Shown here: positions 1 through 12,091 of the stretch, in pieces
Position numbering within the stretch: the stretch's first letter is position 1
Layout of the letters: the number at the start of each line of letters is the position of its first letter
Assembly: GCA_019155185.1 (NCBI GenBank)
Contig: CM032804.1
Location: 12,496,992 to 12,560,991, forward strand
Source of the DNA: Beaufortia kweichowensis
Taxonomy: Eukaryota; Chordata; Actinopteri; Cypriniformes; Gastromyzontidae
Length of the DNA stretch: 64,000 nucleotides
Reading direction: 5' to 3'
Notes under the pieces: generated by a model
Told to the model about the DNA's origin: nothing
Database searches by the model: none
Seen by the model: only the letters and a program-made list of their open reading frames with translations
Translations under genes and position numbers: made by a program

Positions 1-1261
1 TTAAATGTTTAGGATATGCCTTTGTGTTTTAGCAGTTTATTTTTCTGTTTGTCACTTAATAATGGCAACAATGTAATATTACGATTTATTCTGTGATGAC
101 AATTAATTTTTGGCAATGCAACGCGATAACAATCTCAATGTATAGCAATTGTGGACTTTTTAGACGAAGTGTATTTTTCTTGTTTAAATTGTGAGGTTGA
201 AATGCTAAAGAAATGTAAAAGGTGGGTGTGAAATATTTTTAAAGGGTTTTCCTTATTTTCTGTGCTATTTGCGTGTCATATTGGCTGTGCTGTTATAAAC
301 CAAATAGGATCGAGTGTTTTAAATAGCAAGCATGTTAACTTTATCGAAATATTAATTCGTTAATCCAGTGTTTTATTTTAATACACTTTCCCAACACCGT
401 ATTTTTGTTTATTTAATTAAAAAACCTTACCCTTTCTGCACTCTAAAATCAACCTTTTCGATGCCTTCCTAAGACAAAGAGATACCCAGTAGAAGCAATT
501 AGGTGTTCTTTTTGTGAAATGATGGACCAAGTGGTGTGAGAAACCTTGTTTAAACAGTCATAAAATGCTTGCTTGGTGTCAGGAGGTTAAAAGAACTATT
601 GGTATTTTCCTATGTGCATATTTTATTGCTTTATACCCTCTCACCTCGCGATTCATTCGCCGTTTGACTGGTGTTTGCCGGCAGCAAACAGAGCTGACCT
701 GCCATAAAACCCGCATGTTTTATTTCAGCGGTTGCTTCAGCTTTCTTTGACCTTTCTAGAGATCTGTCTTGCTCGCGTTTACTTTCTGGCCTGGATGTGC
801 TTTGTGTGTTAGGATTTTGCTGTAAGCACTTGTTTTGAAAATTCATGACAGTGGAGGGTTTATGTTACCTAGCTAATTAAAGCTACGCATGTTTTTTATT
901 AAATTCTTCTTCTTTATTTTATGTTTAAATTTTGAAGTGTTCAAGCATTTAATGCACCTTGAAGATCCAATCGGAATTATTCAATATTATTATTCTGTTC
1001 TTTGCATCAGGAAAAGAAATTTGTACGTTTTGCTCTTTTGAGCTGTGTATTTTGTTGCTGTCTAGGGAAGAAATGTACAAGAAAAAGTTCCTTGTTTACA
1101 ACAAATCATTAGCAAAGTTTATAAAGGAAGCTACGATCCATTAAGTGTCGAGACAGATTGCTGATATCCTTGGAGGCAGATCGTTCCAGGTGCAACAACT
1201 TGACACTGAGAAGGCGCTGTCAAGGTGAGCAACCTCTCTCAATACCTGCCAAGAGGATACC
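1..1261. other. Intergenic DNA upstream of mir-10c
   Basis: AT-rich spacer on the side where hoxb5a would lie in a teleost HoxBa cluster. The open frames here are short, lack Hox motifs and read like chance. No tRNA, rRNA or recognisable repeat was seen. It may be transcribed as part of the primary transcript of mir-10c, but nothing in the sequence proves that. Confidence 0.6.
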
Positions 1262-1350
1262 TGTCATCTATATATACCCTGTAGATCCGGATTTGTGTAA
1301 ACAGACGCACAGTCACAAATTCGTATCTAGGGGAGTATGTAGTTGATATA
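1262..1350 (+). ncRNA. mir10c: mir-10c microRNA precursor
   Basis: The 5' arm holds the mature miR-10c at about 1275-1297, starting TACCCTGTAGATCC and carrying the GG variant (GATCCGGATTT) that I associate with fish miR-10c. The 3' arm at about 1315-1337 (ACAAATTCGTATCTAGGGGA) is the complementary star strand, and a loop of about 17 nt joins them, giving a normal Drosha-type hairpin. mir-10 genes sit upstream of group-4 Hox genes throughout animals, and this one is about 1.1 kb upstream of hoxb4a on the same strand. Its seed ACCCTGT is complementary to ACAGGGTA sites in the hoxb3a and hoxb1a 3'UTRs in this window. Precursor ends are estimated from pairing. Confidence 0.95.
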
Positions 1351-2310
1351 TAGGCTACATTTCAACTTCAACGGGCAAAGAAGATTGCATATATTTTTTT
1401 ATGGTTTTGTTTATAGTTATCATAAACATTACGAGTGGTTGACATTGCAATATAGGAACGAAATTTTATTTTTTTTCCTCTTAACTGCAAGCCATTTTTG
1501 TGGAGATTTAGATTTAGGGCAAGAGTAATGATGTCAGACACAGGTGAGCTTTAAACGAATTTAAAATGAACGGCAGAATTAGTACAGATAAAAACGCACC
1601 GATCAGTCTGAATGCTTTTGGTTAAAACGCCACTATCAGTAAATACTGCAAATGTTTGCTGCTGGTGTTGATAGAAAATTGTGCATATAAATTACTATTC
1701 AATGTGTGTAGATTTGGCGTGCAGGATAAACGCGCTGTTTGGAGGAGAATGACTGCAGACTTCGTTTAAATGCAGAAGTTCTCCTTTGTGATTTAGGGGG
1801 CTTTGTAACCTGAATTAGTTGATGAATTTTCTATCGATCCTAAATAAGCCCAGATTCATCTCTGACACGCCGCTCACGCCACGACCATTCTCTCACCGTT
1901 ATTAGCGAATGCATTTAAGAGCTTGGCTGGGGCGAGCTGCTTGCATCACTTTCCCCTGGTACCGCTTTTCATGAGCACTAGCCAATATTTAGGAGTATTT
2001 CAGTAAACTAAATCTGAGCAGTTCGTTGTAGAAGGGCAGTCGTGTTCTCTATGTGCTGATAAACTAAGGAGGACTGGGGGCGTGACTTTTCATGTGCTTG
2101 CTTAACATTTGGTAGATTCCAGCATGCTTTTTTTCCACGTCTGCTTTCGTTTGTTATTGTTTTGATTCTCTCATCGTCTTATCAAGCGCATACCAATGTA
2201 TGAGAAAGTATGGAATATTGGACTATTCCGAATTGTGATTTGATGAGCGCGGTCCAAACTGCCTGATCCCATTTCCTTATCCGGGAATCACGAAGATCGC
2301 GCGGACTCTC
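1351..2310 (+). other. Upstream region of hoxb4a, no gene seen
   Basis: About 1 kb between mir-10c and the hoxb4a promoter. The part from about 1740 to 2300 is less AT-rich than its surroundings and has the look of conserved regulatory DNA, but this is a composition impression only. No coding exon was recognised. Confidence 0.4.
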
Positions 2311-2334
2311 ATTGGCTGACGATGTCACATGGAC
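2311..2334 (+). promoter_or_regulatory. NF-Y/E-box module of the hoxb4a promoter
   Basis: ATTGG (inverted CCAAT, NF-Y) at 2311-2315 is followed after 10 bp by CACATG at 2326-2331, a variant USF-type E-box. It lies 134 bp upstream of the hoxb4a ATG. NF-Y and USF are known inputs to mammalian Hoxb4 control. The same arrangement precedes the other three genes here, which raises confidence in this weaker copy. Confidence 0.55.
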
Positions 2335-2444
2335 TCTTAACTTTGTTCACTTGACAGAAAGTAGGAGGGTTCTACGAAACAGGAAAACGACTAAAGGGAT
2401 ACATATAAATTTTAGTATATTTTGTGTGCAATTCAAAGAAATTA

Positions 2445-3723
2445 ATGGCCATGAGTTCCTATTTGATCAACTCCAACTATGTGGACCCAAAATTTCCACC
2501 CTGCGAGGAATACTCCCAGAGCGACTACCTACCGAGTCACTCTCCGGACTACTACAGCGCCCAGAGGCAAGACCCCTCTTTTCAGCATGAGTCGATCTAC
2601 CACCAGCGGTCGGGCTGCGCCGACCCACCCTACTCGTCGTGCCAGGGTCCGGGACAGCCCGCCGCGGTAATCTCACCGCGAGGTCACGTTTTACCAACAG
2701 CCGCACTTTCTACCCCTCTCCCTGAACCAAGCCATCATTGCGACTCGGTGACTCCGAGCCCTCCGCCTGCCTGCGGTCAGACTCCCACTAGCCAAAACAC
2801 TTCATCGGCCATCTCAAGAAAAGATCCCGTCGTATACCCCTGGATGAAAAAAGTCCACGTAAACATCGGTAAGTTCAGCTAAACTTCTAATACTATCGCG
2901 TAACTGTGCGCAGACAGCTCACCTACTTCAGTAGTTCTAATGTCCGGCGGTAAATCTATTGCTCCCCTTATGAAGTTGCCCTTGGTAGAGATTTATGATC
3001 GTCTGTTTGCAGGGCAATATAATTACATCCCCCATAAATTTTTATTGCACTCCTTCTTTAAGCTCTTTCGGCGTCTATGCAACTTTCTCGCGCTAATTTC
3101 TTCCGCGAAGGGTTTATGAGTCCTCGTGTAATCCATAAGTTAAGTTTTATGTTTCACTAATTTGATTTTAAGTGGTTGGATGGATTAACGTGTACTTTAC
3201 ACTGCCACTTCACTATTGTTAGTGAAAAAGTTTTATGGCAGCTAAAATATTCATATTTATGAGGACGATAATACAACATTAATGGTAATACAAACAGTCG
3301 GACTCTTTTATGAACCCGCACTATTATTCTGCAATAATTAGCGCATGTTCTCATGGAGCTGCCATGGAGAGCGCTGGAAAGGGGGACAACGCGGCGTTTG
3401 CAAAGTCATCACATAACATTTACTGGTCGATTAGAGTTTATACAGTTCCCTAACTCGTTTCAAATGTTAAGTTATTTTATTTCTAATGAAAGTGAAATAT
3501 CCCAGATGTTTTGTCATACGCTGTCATTATTTAATATGCTGGTTTAATAGATAAAAAGTGTCCATGCAATCACAATATTTTTGTATTTATTCACATTTCA
3601 TATTTTTTCAAAATTTAATGTTTGAATAATTAAATAGTTGAGGCTAGATAGATTTCTTTATGATATATAATTAAATCGATATCTTAAAGTGTGTGTGTGT
3701 GTGTGTATCTGCGTGTGCCTTGT

Positions 3724-3777
<54 letters not shown>

Positions 3778-4150
3778 CTTTGAGTGTGTCCGTGTGTTAG
3801 ACTTATTGTAACATGTCGCTCTCTGTATCCCAACAGTGAGCCCGAACTATTCAGGGGGTGAACCCAAGCGCTCACGCACAGCCTACACGCGACAGCAAGT
3901 CCTGGAGTTGGAGAAAGAGTTTCATTATAATCGCTATCTGACCCGCAGACGGAGGGTGGAGATTGCCCATACACTATGCCTATCGGAACGGCAGATTAAG
4001 ATTTGGTTTCAGAACCGGCGTATGAAGTGGAAGAAGGACCATAAGCTTCCCAACACCAAAATACGCAGCAACTCCAGCACTAATGCAAGCGGTGGCCCGA
4101 CATTAGGCAGCAGTCAGAACCGAGCTAACGGACCCCCGCCAAGTCTATAG
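2445..4150 (+). CDS. hoxb4a: Homeobox protein Hox-B4a (two exons)
   Basis: Nuclear Antennapedia-class transcription factor that patterns posterior hindbrain and anterior trunk. CDS is join(2445..2868, 3837..4150), 245 residues. Exon 1 ends G|GTAAGT and exon 2 follows CAACAG|TG, a phase-1 junction that makes Val142. The N-terminus MAMSSYLINSNYVDPKFPPC is typical of group 4. The Pbx-binding hexapeptide YPWM is at 131-134. The homeodomain is at about 151-210, with the invariant WFQNRR helix and the group-4 linker and tail (RMKWKKDHKLPNTK). I chose ATG 2445 because it gives the family N-terminus; the seven upstream in-frame codons back to a GTG have no family match. Length fits zebrafish Hoxb4a (about 246 as I recall). 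Reading through the intron would add only a few residues before a stop, so splicing is needed to include the homeodomain. Confidence 0.97.
2992..3314 (+). promoter_or_regulatory. Cdx/Hox-type site cluster in the hoxb4a intron
   Basis: Seven TTTATG or CATAAA hexamers fall within 323 bp, at 2992, 3033 (reverse), 3113, 3146, 3232, 3256 and 3307. Cdx proteins and posterior Hox proteins prefer this core. An intronic homeodomain-response element (HB1) is described for mouse Hoxb4 and relatives. Enhancer activity here is inference from site density. Confidence 0.45.
3689..3776. repeat. (GT)n microsatellite in the hoxb4a intron
   Basis: Two GT tracts, 3689-3706 and about 3726-3776, are split by a short imperfect stretch. 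The longer tract ends 60 bp before the exon 2 acceptor. Confidence 0.95.
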
Positions 4151-5450
4151 CCTTGTTTTGTGGCCCAAAACACGCACATTTATAAAATCTCAGTTTCTGG
4201 AGTGTAGAACGTGGATTATGTCTCCCTACTCTCCCAAATGCACTCTTTAAATACAGGGATGAAATAAGAAGAAGTTGTGGGGAAAAGGTGCAAGAAAATG
4301 TCCATCTTTAAATGCTAAACTGGGTGCAGACTCGAACTCGATTGCTACAGTAGATGGGTTGCCCTCCCAGTCTGGTTTCCATTTTTATCCCGCACGCCTC
4401 TCCTGCTCACTCGACCCTTCTATTAAAACAGAAGGCGGCAGATAGTTTTGGTGAAGATGGATCCGCGGTTCATCTTTAATCACGCCAAACTCGGCCCCAT
4501 TTGTCATGTTTACTCTGTGGTACAAAGGATGAACCGTAGGCCTGCCCATTACCTCGACGTCTAGCGTTGTGCTTAATAAATGAGTCGCTCGGTTTTGTCA
4601 AGAAGCCTTTTTTATTCCCTTTATTCCCCTGGACTAAACATAACTAGCCGAATGTTTTTCAATTGATATGAAGTTTTGTATTTTGTAGCCATTACATTAT
4701 CTTGCGTTTATTTTTTGCATTTCGAATGGGACTATAGGAGTTATTGTGTGTGTGGTCCATTTGTCGCTCATTAAAAATACAGGGACTCGTTTTACTCGCC
4801 ACGTTTTAATGTCTATATAGCGCATTTTAGTACAGCAAATGGCAGGTTAGTCGTTTTTCAGATGAAATATAATATAAAAGCTGAATGAAGCTGTAAGGCT
4901 TGAAATGCATAACCAAAATCGGTACAACGCAAAGCATATTAATGAGAGCACTGCTAAGTACTATTACCTCAATTGTATTTTTGTCTAGTTTTATGAAGTA
5001 ACAAATTTAAATTCATTTGACTTATTAGCAAATACCTGCAATAAGTAAACAGCATTTGTTTCTAAGTTGAAATGTAATTTAAGTGTGGCCAAGGTTGTAT
5101 AGAGAAAAGGTGCGTATATTGCATGAGTGCATACAATATATTTTCGTTTAATTTTATTATGTCACTATCACCTTCTTTTGTTTCGTGGTACACAGACATG
5201 CACACACATTTCATATTTCGTTTACTTTCTATTTCTGGTTTTCTTTCTTTCACCCATTGTCTCTCCTGTGCTATGTTGAGTCATTTTTACATTTTTTTAC
5301 ATTCCAAAGATCAGTTTTCTCACTGTTAAATTGTAAATATGCTCTCTTAAATGTTTGTACGTTGTCTTCTTTCTGCTTAAACCTTTCACTGTTTACATTT
5401 GTTACCTGTAAATAGCTCTAGAAATTTAATAAATGGCAGAAAAGTATAAT
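4151..5450 (+). other. hoxb4a: hoxb4a 3'UTR and poly(A) signals
   Basis: AATAAA hexamers occur at 4575-4580 and 5428-5433. The second is followed by a GT-rich stretch near 5457-5480, which suits a cleavage downstream element, so the 3'UTR may be about 1.3 kb. No ACAGGGTA miR-10 site was found here, only two near-misses ending GGGA. The true end needs transcript data. Confidence 0.5.
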
Positions 5451-7985
5451 GACTTTGGGTGTGTCATGTCTTCTTGTGGGTTTTAAAGCCGAAATGCTTT
5501 TAAAATGCACACTTCCTATATTATAGGATACTATCGTCCGTTGTTTAAAACACAATATAATTGAATTTGGCTTGCCATTGCATATTTTCGTTAGCCTTGT
5601 AGCACTCGCCTGTCTTAAAAATCACTGCATATCTGTCTGGTGATTTATATCGCTGCACTGCGAGTAATCCTGGTACATTACGCCTTGTAATCTTATTCTA
5701 AATCACAAAACCCTTGCTTTCTGTCTTTCCTCTCCTTAATTTAACGGTGCACAAACCCGCTGCTCACCGACGCCGTGGATGCGCCTAAAATATGGATCCT
5801 TGTTAGAAAAAAAGCAGAAGTTAAATAGTTTCTCGGCTCGTGGGCTTTTAATGCTTTAATGAGTGTAATTCTTGCACAACAGTTTCGCGAGTGTTTGCCA
5901 GCGCAAGCTGTGTGTTTTTTATATTACAAAGGAGCGGGTCGGTGCCATAGCTCAAACCCTGACAACCAAATAGATAATCAAGAAGACAAATGGCTTCTTT
6001 TGGAAGGCGCAGCCCTTGTATTAATTTTCATTTTCTTTTCTCAGAGCAGGTATTGAAAATATAGAGCCGGAGAAAATAACATTCCGTTTGCTGGCGTTGA
6101 ACTTTACACAAAAGTATGGCCTTAAATTGGTCTGCTACATTCCGTGGCACCAAGAAGATTTTCTATTACTTGCTAGTTGATATCAGTGGGCCGTTTTCGC
6201 CACACAGCCGCTCGAGTCATTTGTCTGTTCTCTCCCTTCATTTATGAAATGCTCTCTAGATACAACGTCAAAACGCACAATCGCGAGTATATGAAATCAA
6301 ATCAGCATCGTACTCGAAACAGTAAAATGCACAAATTCATCCACAATTTGTTAGCATGTCAATACTGACAGTGATAGTAGCAGTTGCATAAATTTAACAC
6401 AGCTAAATAAACTTTATATACCTATATCCATTTGGTATCTTTTTTTTTTTTGTCTGTAGTTTAACCCCAAATCTTAAATTAAACGTATAATCATGTGAAC
6501 ATCAGTTTTTAGCATTTATCTCCCCTTGAAAGGAACTTTAGAACTAAATTTGCGTGTGGCATCTGTATGCACCTTGGAATTCTATTATTGTCTTACGTAT
6601 TTCTTAGAAGAAAGCTTTGTGCCACGGTGGTTTGAATAGGAGTGAACAGATTTCTTTTGAGGCCTTCAAAAGTTCACCGCCATTATTTGCAGACATGGAC
6701 CTTAAGAAAAATGTGAGAATTATACAGAAAAATCATTAATCACGGCTTCTCTTTAAACAAGTCTTTCTCCTATTGTCATTCGGCAGCACAACTGCTCGGA
6801 CCTTCTGCTAGGGAGAGAGATCTTGAAGGGCCCTTGAAGACGTCCCCCCCTCCCTCTTCTACCATCTTCTATTCACGAAGTCATGCCACAAGAAAACTTT
6901 TTTTGGCGAGGGATGTCCCATGAAGGAGAATCCTCTTGAAATGTTAACGCAAGTGAGAATGTTAGCAGGACGAGTGATGGCAGCGTTTAAGGTACAGTAC
7001 TTTTGTTTCATTTGGAGCACTTTTATTGCTTCGAGTTTTGTTGGTTTATGGCCTTGTTCTCGCAGTTGGGGAGCAGAGGTACATTTGTCGTGGTGTGCCA
7101 CATGATGAGTTTTATGGCTGCTTTGACAGAAGGCTGGCTTTTGGAAACCGGCTGTTGTGTGTTTGTGATTATTTCTTACCATGTGTACACAGCTAAAATA
7201 GTAACATGCTACAGGAGTAGCAACTCTGAAGTTAGATGGGTTACATAGAGAAGTTAGGGTTGAGAAGTGGTATGTAAGGGGGAAAATGTTTTTGTTGTCA
7301 GCTCCTGCGCGCGCGCACGTGTGTGTGTGCGCGCGTGTGCGTGTCTTCCATTAACACTGTGAATATGCATGAGTTGCACGAGCCCTATAAACATATAAGC
7401 AATAGCTAGTTATGTAATGCGTAAGACATTTTTTAGCTGCAAATATGATATGCTGCTAGTAACATGTATACGTTATGACTGTTGTTAATTGCATTTACTT
7501 ATTTTGCAAGTCATTGTTTGTTCTTCTCACTTTAAACTTTATTGAGAAACGCACAGGTGCAAAGCGGCTGGTCTCGAGAATAAATTATTTGATGCTCTGT
7601 TGATCAGATATGAAAAGTACAGAAGAGAATGCCTCGAAAGCTACTATTTGCCTAAAACAAACGACTTGTGGCAAATTGTTTCAATCTCGTGTTGTGTGCT
7701 TAGATGAGCACGAATGCTCTGATATAGGCTCACCGCCATTTAACCCCTGTAAATCAATCTCTTGCGCGTATTGGAGAAAAGGCCAGTGGTTCTGGTTTAC
7801 GGTTTTCGCCTCTTTCTGCGGACCTGTGTGGCATGAAGCGTAGCAAAAGAAAGAAAAAACAATAAAAGTATAGCAGCCAATACTGAGGGACGTTGAGGGA
7901 TGACAGAAACAAAATCGATTCTAGGAGCAGGCAGGCAGAATGGCAGGAGTGGGTTCAACTAGGGGACACGTTTTTCTGACCGATT
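5451..7985. other. hoxb4a-hoxb3a spacer, part 1
   Basis: No coding gene recognised. Open frames on both strands are short, lack family motifs and mostly lack convincing starts. The only clear structural feature is the alternating purine-pyrimidine tract near 7.3 kb. Confidence 0.5.
7306..7344. repeat. Alternating CG/TG tract (Z-DNA type)
   Basis: 39 bp of strict purine-pyrimidine alternation made of CG, CA and TG steps, with a GC-rich core on each side of a GT run. Such tracts are the classic Z-DNA-forming type. Confidence 0.85.
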
Positions 7986-8032
7986 AGGTCTGTTGCGAAG
8001 GTTCAGACTGACCCTTCTGAAACCCTTGACCC
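7986..8032. promoter_or_regulatory. Cluster of nuclear-receptor half-sites
   Basis: Within 47 bp there are AGGTCT (7986), GGTTCA (8000), TGACCC (8009) and TGACCC (8027), with a degenerate TGAAAC at 8018 giving 3-bp spacings on the minus strand. It lies about 3.9 kb 3' of the hoxb4a stop, roughly where a hoxb4 neural enhancer could be. No perfect DR2 or DR5 is present, so this is a weak retinoid-element candidate. Confidence 0.3.
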
Positions 8033-8684
8033 GCCGCGGACAGGACAGCGCTACGTGTTACATGGTCAACAAAGCCCTAGGGCGAGTTTGTCATAACAGC
8101 GCGGCCGGGGCACTGTAACCCGAGGGCACCATGCTATCTTTTTCCTCAGACAGTCTAGTAAACCATCGGGGCCCTTAAAACAACAGCAGTCATGGCCTTG
8201 CAAAGACCCCTTCTTAAACATCTCTCCCTTCTATTGGTTTGAAGCACTTGAGAAAACCCGAGTCCAAGTCATCACACGTGTTAAGACTTGCAGAATACAC
8301 ACGAGATTACTCCACGATTTCCTTTATACGTATGCCAGTAGCTTTAGCTCTGCTAGGGAGGCCACGAGTGAGAAATATGACGACTATTTTGTATGACATC
8401 GCCTTGCGTTGTATCATATATGCCCCCCTACTTCTCTCTCTGCTTGCTCTGGTCTCCACTGGCTTCTCTAAATCCTTCTAGGTTTGTTGGAAAGCTCAGC
8501 CGCTTGGCCTTGTATCGCTGATGTGGTGCCTGTTTTAGCTCGCGCCGCTAATTGCGAAACAAATAGCCCTCGCGCATTGCTGAATTATTATTGTGAAAAG
8601 CCACGGAGCGCAGGTCAGCACCACACAGTCACAGAGATATATGGCCGGCGCGCGCCAGCTTTGTGGGCCTGGGCTGAGAGCCCT

Positions 8685-8707
8685 TGTGTGTGTGTGTGTG
8701 TGTGTGT
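8685..8707. repeat. (TG)n microsatellite
   Basis: Uninterrupted TG dinucleotide run of about 11 units. Confidence 0.95.
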
Positions 8708-9213
8708 TTAAAGAAGACACACATATCAAGGCAAACTACTATTACAAGTACAATTGTTAACACTGCCTGCAAAACGCCACCCCTTCATTTTATACTCCAT
8801 TACTAATCTACGATTACATCAATATTGCTGTAATATTACGGAGCTCTATGTACACATGGCTTACTACAACTATTTGGCAAATATGTTTATTTTCCTGTTT
8901 TGAAAAATGCAGATCAACGTGTGCATTTATTTCTTTAACTCTCCGTATCTCTCCAACTGGGCCCTCTTCATTCGATATTAATATTTAACTAACTGAATGG
9001 TTGCTGCGATACAGATTCCATTATATCCTGAGATAGTGAAGAGTAATGAGTGAGCTCACTAAAGAGGAATATTCTGCTTCTTTATTTCGTACTCTTGGCT
9101 TCTGAAAACGTGACTTCTCATTTTAATGGGCAACTAAAATGCGATTATTATCGCATATTATACAAACCTAATAGTAATGACGATTGCAGATACCACGTAA
9201 AACAACAATATTT

Positions 9214-9296
9214 TATATAATATAATATAATATAATATAATATAATATAATATAATATAATATAATATAATATAATATAATATAATATAATATAAT
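9214..9296. repeat. (TATAA)n pentanucleotide microsatellite
   Basis: About 16 nearly perfect copies of the 5-bp unit TATAA. The high purity suggests recent expansion and likely length polymorphism. Confidence 0.95.
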
Positions 9297-9675
9297 GTTA
9301 AACTGTAATTTAAAATAAAAATTAAGACGTTAAAGTTCATTCGATACATATTTGGTTTAATATTAATTAGTCTTCTTTTTCAGATTTTTAAAAACGAACC
9401 TGACACATGCAAAATGCACATGTTCACCTCAACAAGCAGCGGTGGTGTCTTCCTATTAAAGAAAATACTTTTAAAGGCAGTGTGCGTTCTTCAGCTTTTG
9501 ACAGATTTACAGTCCCCAATAAAAGAGTGTATACTGAGCGCCGTAAATCAATCTCCGCCGCTCTGTATAAACCTAGCCTTTAGCCAAACGTGCTGTTTAC
9601 ATTAGTGCCTTTCAAGATCTGCGATATTCATTGACTGTTTTGAAAATGTTTTTTTCTTATAATACTACTAATATC

Positions 9676-9697
9676 AAATAATAATAATAATAATAAT
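9676..9697. repeat. (AAT)n microsatellite
   Basis: Seven or so trinucleotide units in AT-rich spacer DNA. Confidence 0.9.
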
Positions 9698-12067
9698 GTT
9701 TCAAAAACTACACCATTAAAATGATAATAAATGCGTGTATTTCTGCATGCTTGGTCTCTTTCTGCTCTTGCTGATGCGCTTTAAATATATTAATAAAATG
9801 TTCTCATATTTAATATAATAATCTTGTTTTATTTATTTTTATTTCAAAATATATTTTAAACAGTTTTGCATTGCATTTGTATTTGCAGAATATCTTTTTT
9901 ATTTAGGCACAAATTGATGCAAGGGTTTTAAACTACAACCGTATCAAAATGCTTTTGTCGTTATGATAAAACGTTCTTCGTATTTTTTAAATAAAAAATA
10001 TATTTTTATTTTGATTGTATTATTTTATGTATTATTTTTAATCTTGTATCATAATAGTAATGAAATAACATTTATTTTTAATATAGCTTTGTTTAAAATA
10101 AACCATGAAACATATTTTACATTTATATCATACAAAAAGCATTTCACATGTGCAATGGTTATCCATTCCGAAATCTCACAATTTCCTTTCAGTCTAACAA
10201 AGAAACGACCACAAAGCCACATGAAAGCTTTCTTCTTGATAGGCATCTGAGGTTTTGTTTTCATTTGCGGAATATTGTTTTATACATTTACACCAGCAAA
10301 GTTATATTGCATGCACGAAAAAAATGCACGAATTTAATCGCACACTTTAAAAAAATGCAGAAGTGAAAGCTAATTTACATGCACATAAAGCTCATTTTTA
10401 TTGCATTTGCCTTCTTTGACAAATATGTAATTGAATTGGATAAAGACTACTTCTCAGGGTTGTTGGCTACACTTTAATTGTGCATTTTATTCGTTCCTCC
10501 GAGCTATTTTGACTGCTGTTAACTAGAGAAAGGTGGTGCAGACTCTTTGCTAGACTTCTTCTAAGCACACTGCGAGTCAGTCTATTGTTTGACCTTCAAA
10601 GTCTCTGTACTGCTCCGTTTCTTTTGACTCGGCCCCAGGTCTATTGTTTCCGTTTTACTTCAGCGCTGTGGAGAAGTGTATCCTTGCTATTGTTGGTTAG
10701 GGCTCGCGGCAGGGTATCCACACGAGATTTTCCCTTTCTATATCGCATGTTACCTGTCTTTAATTTGCAAAGCCCGCTATCATCCCTAGCGAAATAAAAA
10801 ATATTAATAATAATAACAGCAAATAAATATGGGTACATCTGAGCTAACCAACCATTTAGAAATCTACTTGTTTAACTTGGCGAGGTGCTCTCTGCATCGA
10901 AAAAGTATAAACCGACTTAATTTATATACAATTATGACATAAGCGCGTGGTTGTAATTCTAATACGTTTGCAAAGAATCTTGTGATGAAAATTGGGTATA
11001 TGATATCAGTTGTAATGCCAGCAGTCATTCATCAGAGTGCTTGTTATCGCAGGAATTTCTTCAGAGAGAGAGGATAACGAGTCACTCTTATTTATCATTA
11101 TTCTAATGCATATTCAAATTTTGTTAGAAAGAAAAGACACGACTTTAAACGAAGACATCAAAATAACATGTTAAACAATAATTTGACCAGAGAGGGAAAA
11201 ACTATATTTAATTTCGATTTCAGACAGAAAAATATATTTAATATAAAACTTAAAAGGGATTTTAATAAATGCTTTAATACAATATTTCAATGAAAATTAA
11301 AAGCTATGACTTCAAAAACACAGATCACATAATAAAAATACTTAACGTTACACAAAACAGACACAAAACAGTTTCTATCACTTACTAGTCTGCCCATAAT
11401 GATTATTCTGTGCATCACATTTACCATGTGCAGCTTACGCGTGAACAGTAAAAAGTTTAAGAAATATACATAATAATCGTTTTCTGTACATAATGTAAAA
11501 TTTAACACGTATAAAAGAAAGAACTGCATGTGTGTAGCTGTAGAGTGTTGGGTCATAGTAATCCCGGGAGCGTGCAAGCCGTGGTGCCCCCATCCCCCTC
11601 CTGGTCACGTGATTCATTAAATAATTAATGCAGTGGTTGCAGAATAGATATGTATTCGTCAGGAATATCGCAGACATGGTCTCCTAGTGTCTGACGTGAA
11701 ATTCAACTGTCCTTTTAAAAACAAGTCCTATAGCGGAGCGAAAAAAAGCGCAGGCAGAGACCCTCGCGGAGGCTGCAATAAAACAAATTTGGACGAGGGA
11801 GCATCTCACCGTGCGAAGCTTGTGAGTATAGAGGAAACGGGGAACGCCACTTTGATCGCCGCCACCGTTCCTGGCTTGCCCGAGTCCTTGCATTTATTTG
11901 CGTTTTTGTGGTGTTGTGGTAAATATCGTCCAGAAATACTCATCCTCGCCATCCCTTGTCATCATGTATGTATGTCTCACAAGCCCATTCCATCGTTTGA
12001 ATTCAGCTGCCAACAGGAGTGATGCGCCATATCATTGCTCTACACTACGCTCCATTCAAGTGAATGC

Positions 12068-12091
12068 ATATATATATATATATATATATAT
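12068..12091. repeat. (AT)n microsatellite
   Basis: Perfect AT dinucleotide run of about 12 units. Confidence 0.9.

Larger units (their letters stand above)
2869..3836 (+). other. hoxb4a: hoxb4a intron
   Basis: 968-bp intron with canonical ends, GTAAGT at 2869 and CAACAG ending at 3836. Its 5' half is rich in Cdx/Hox-type TTTATG sites and its 3' end carries a long GT repeat only about 60 bp from the acceptor. Group-4 Hox introns are known to hold enhancers. Confidence 0.93.

Noticed and set aside
3684..3974. Minus-strand frame with long His-Thr repeat
   Set aside because: It is the GT microsatellite plus the antisense of hoxb4a exon 2.
11687..12022. 111-codon plus-strand frame
   Set aside because: First codon is GTG, with no family features; likely chance in a less AT-rich island.
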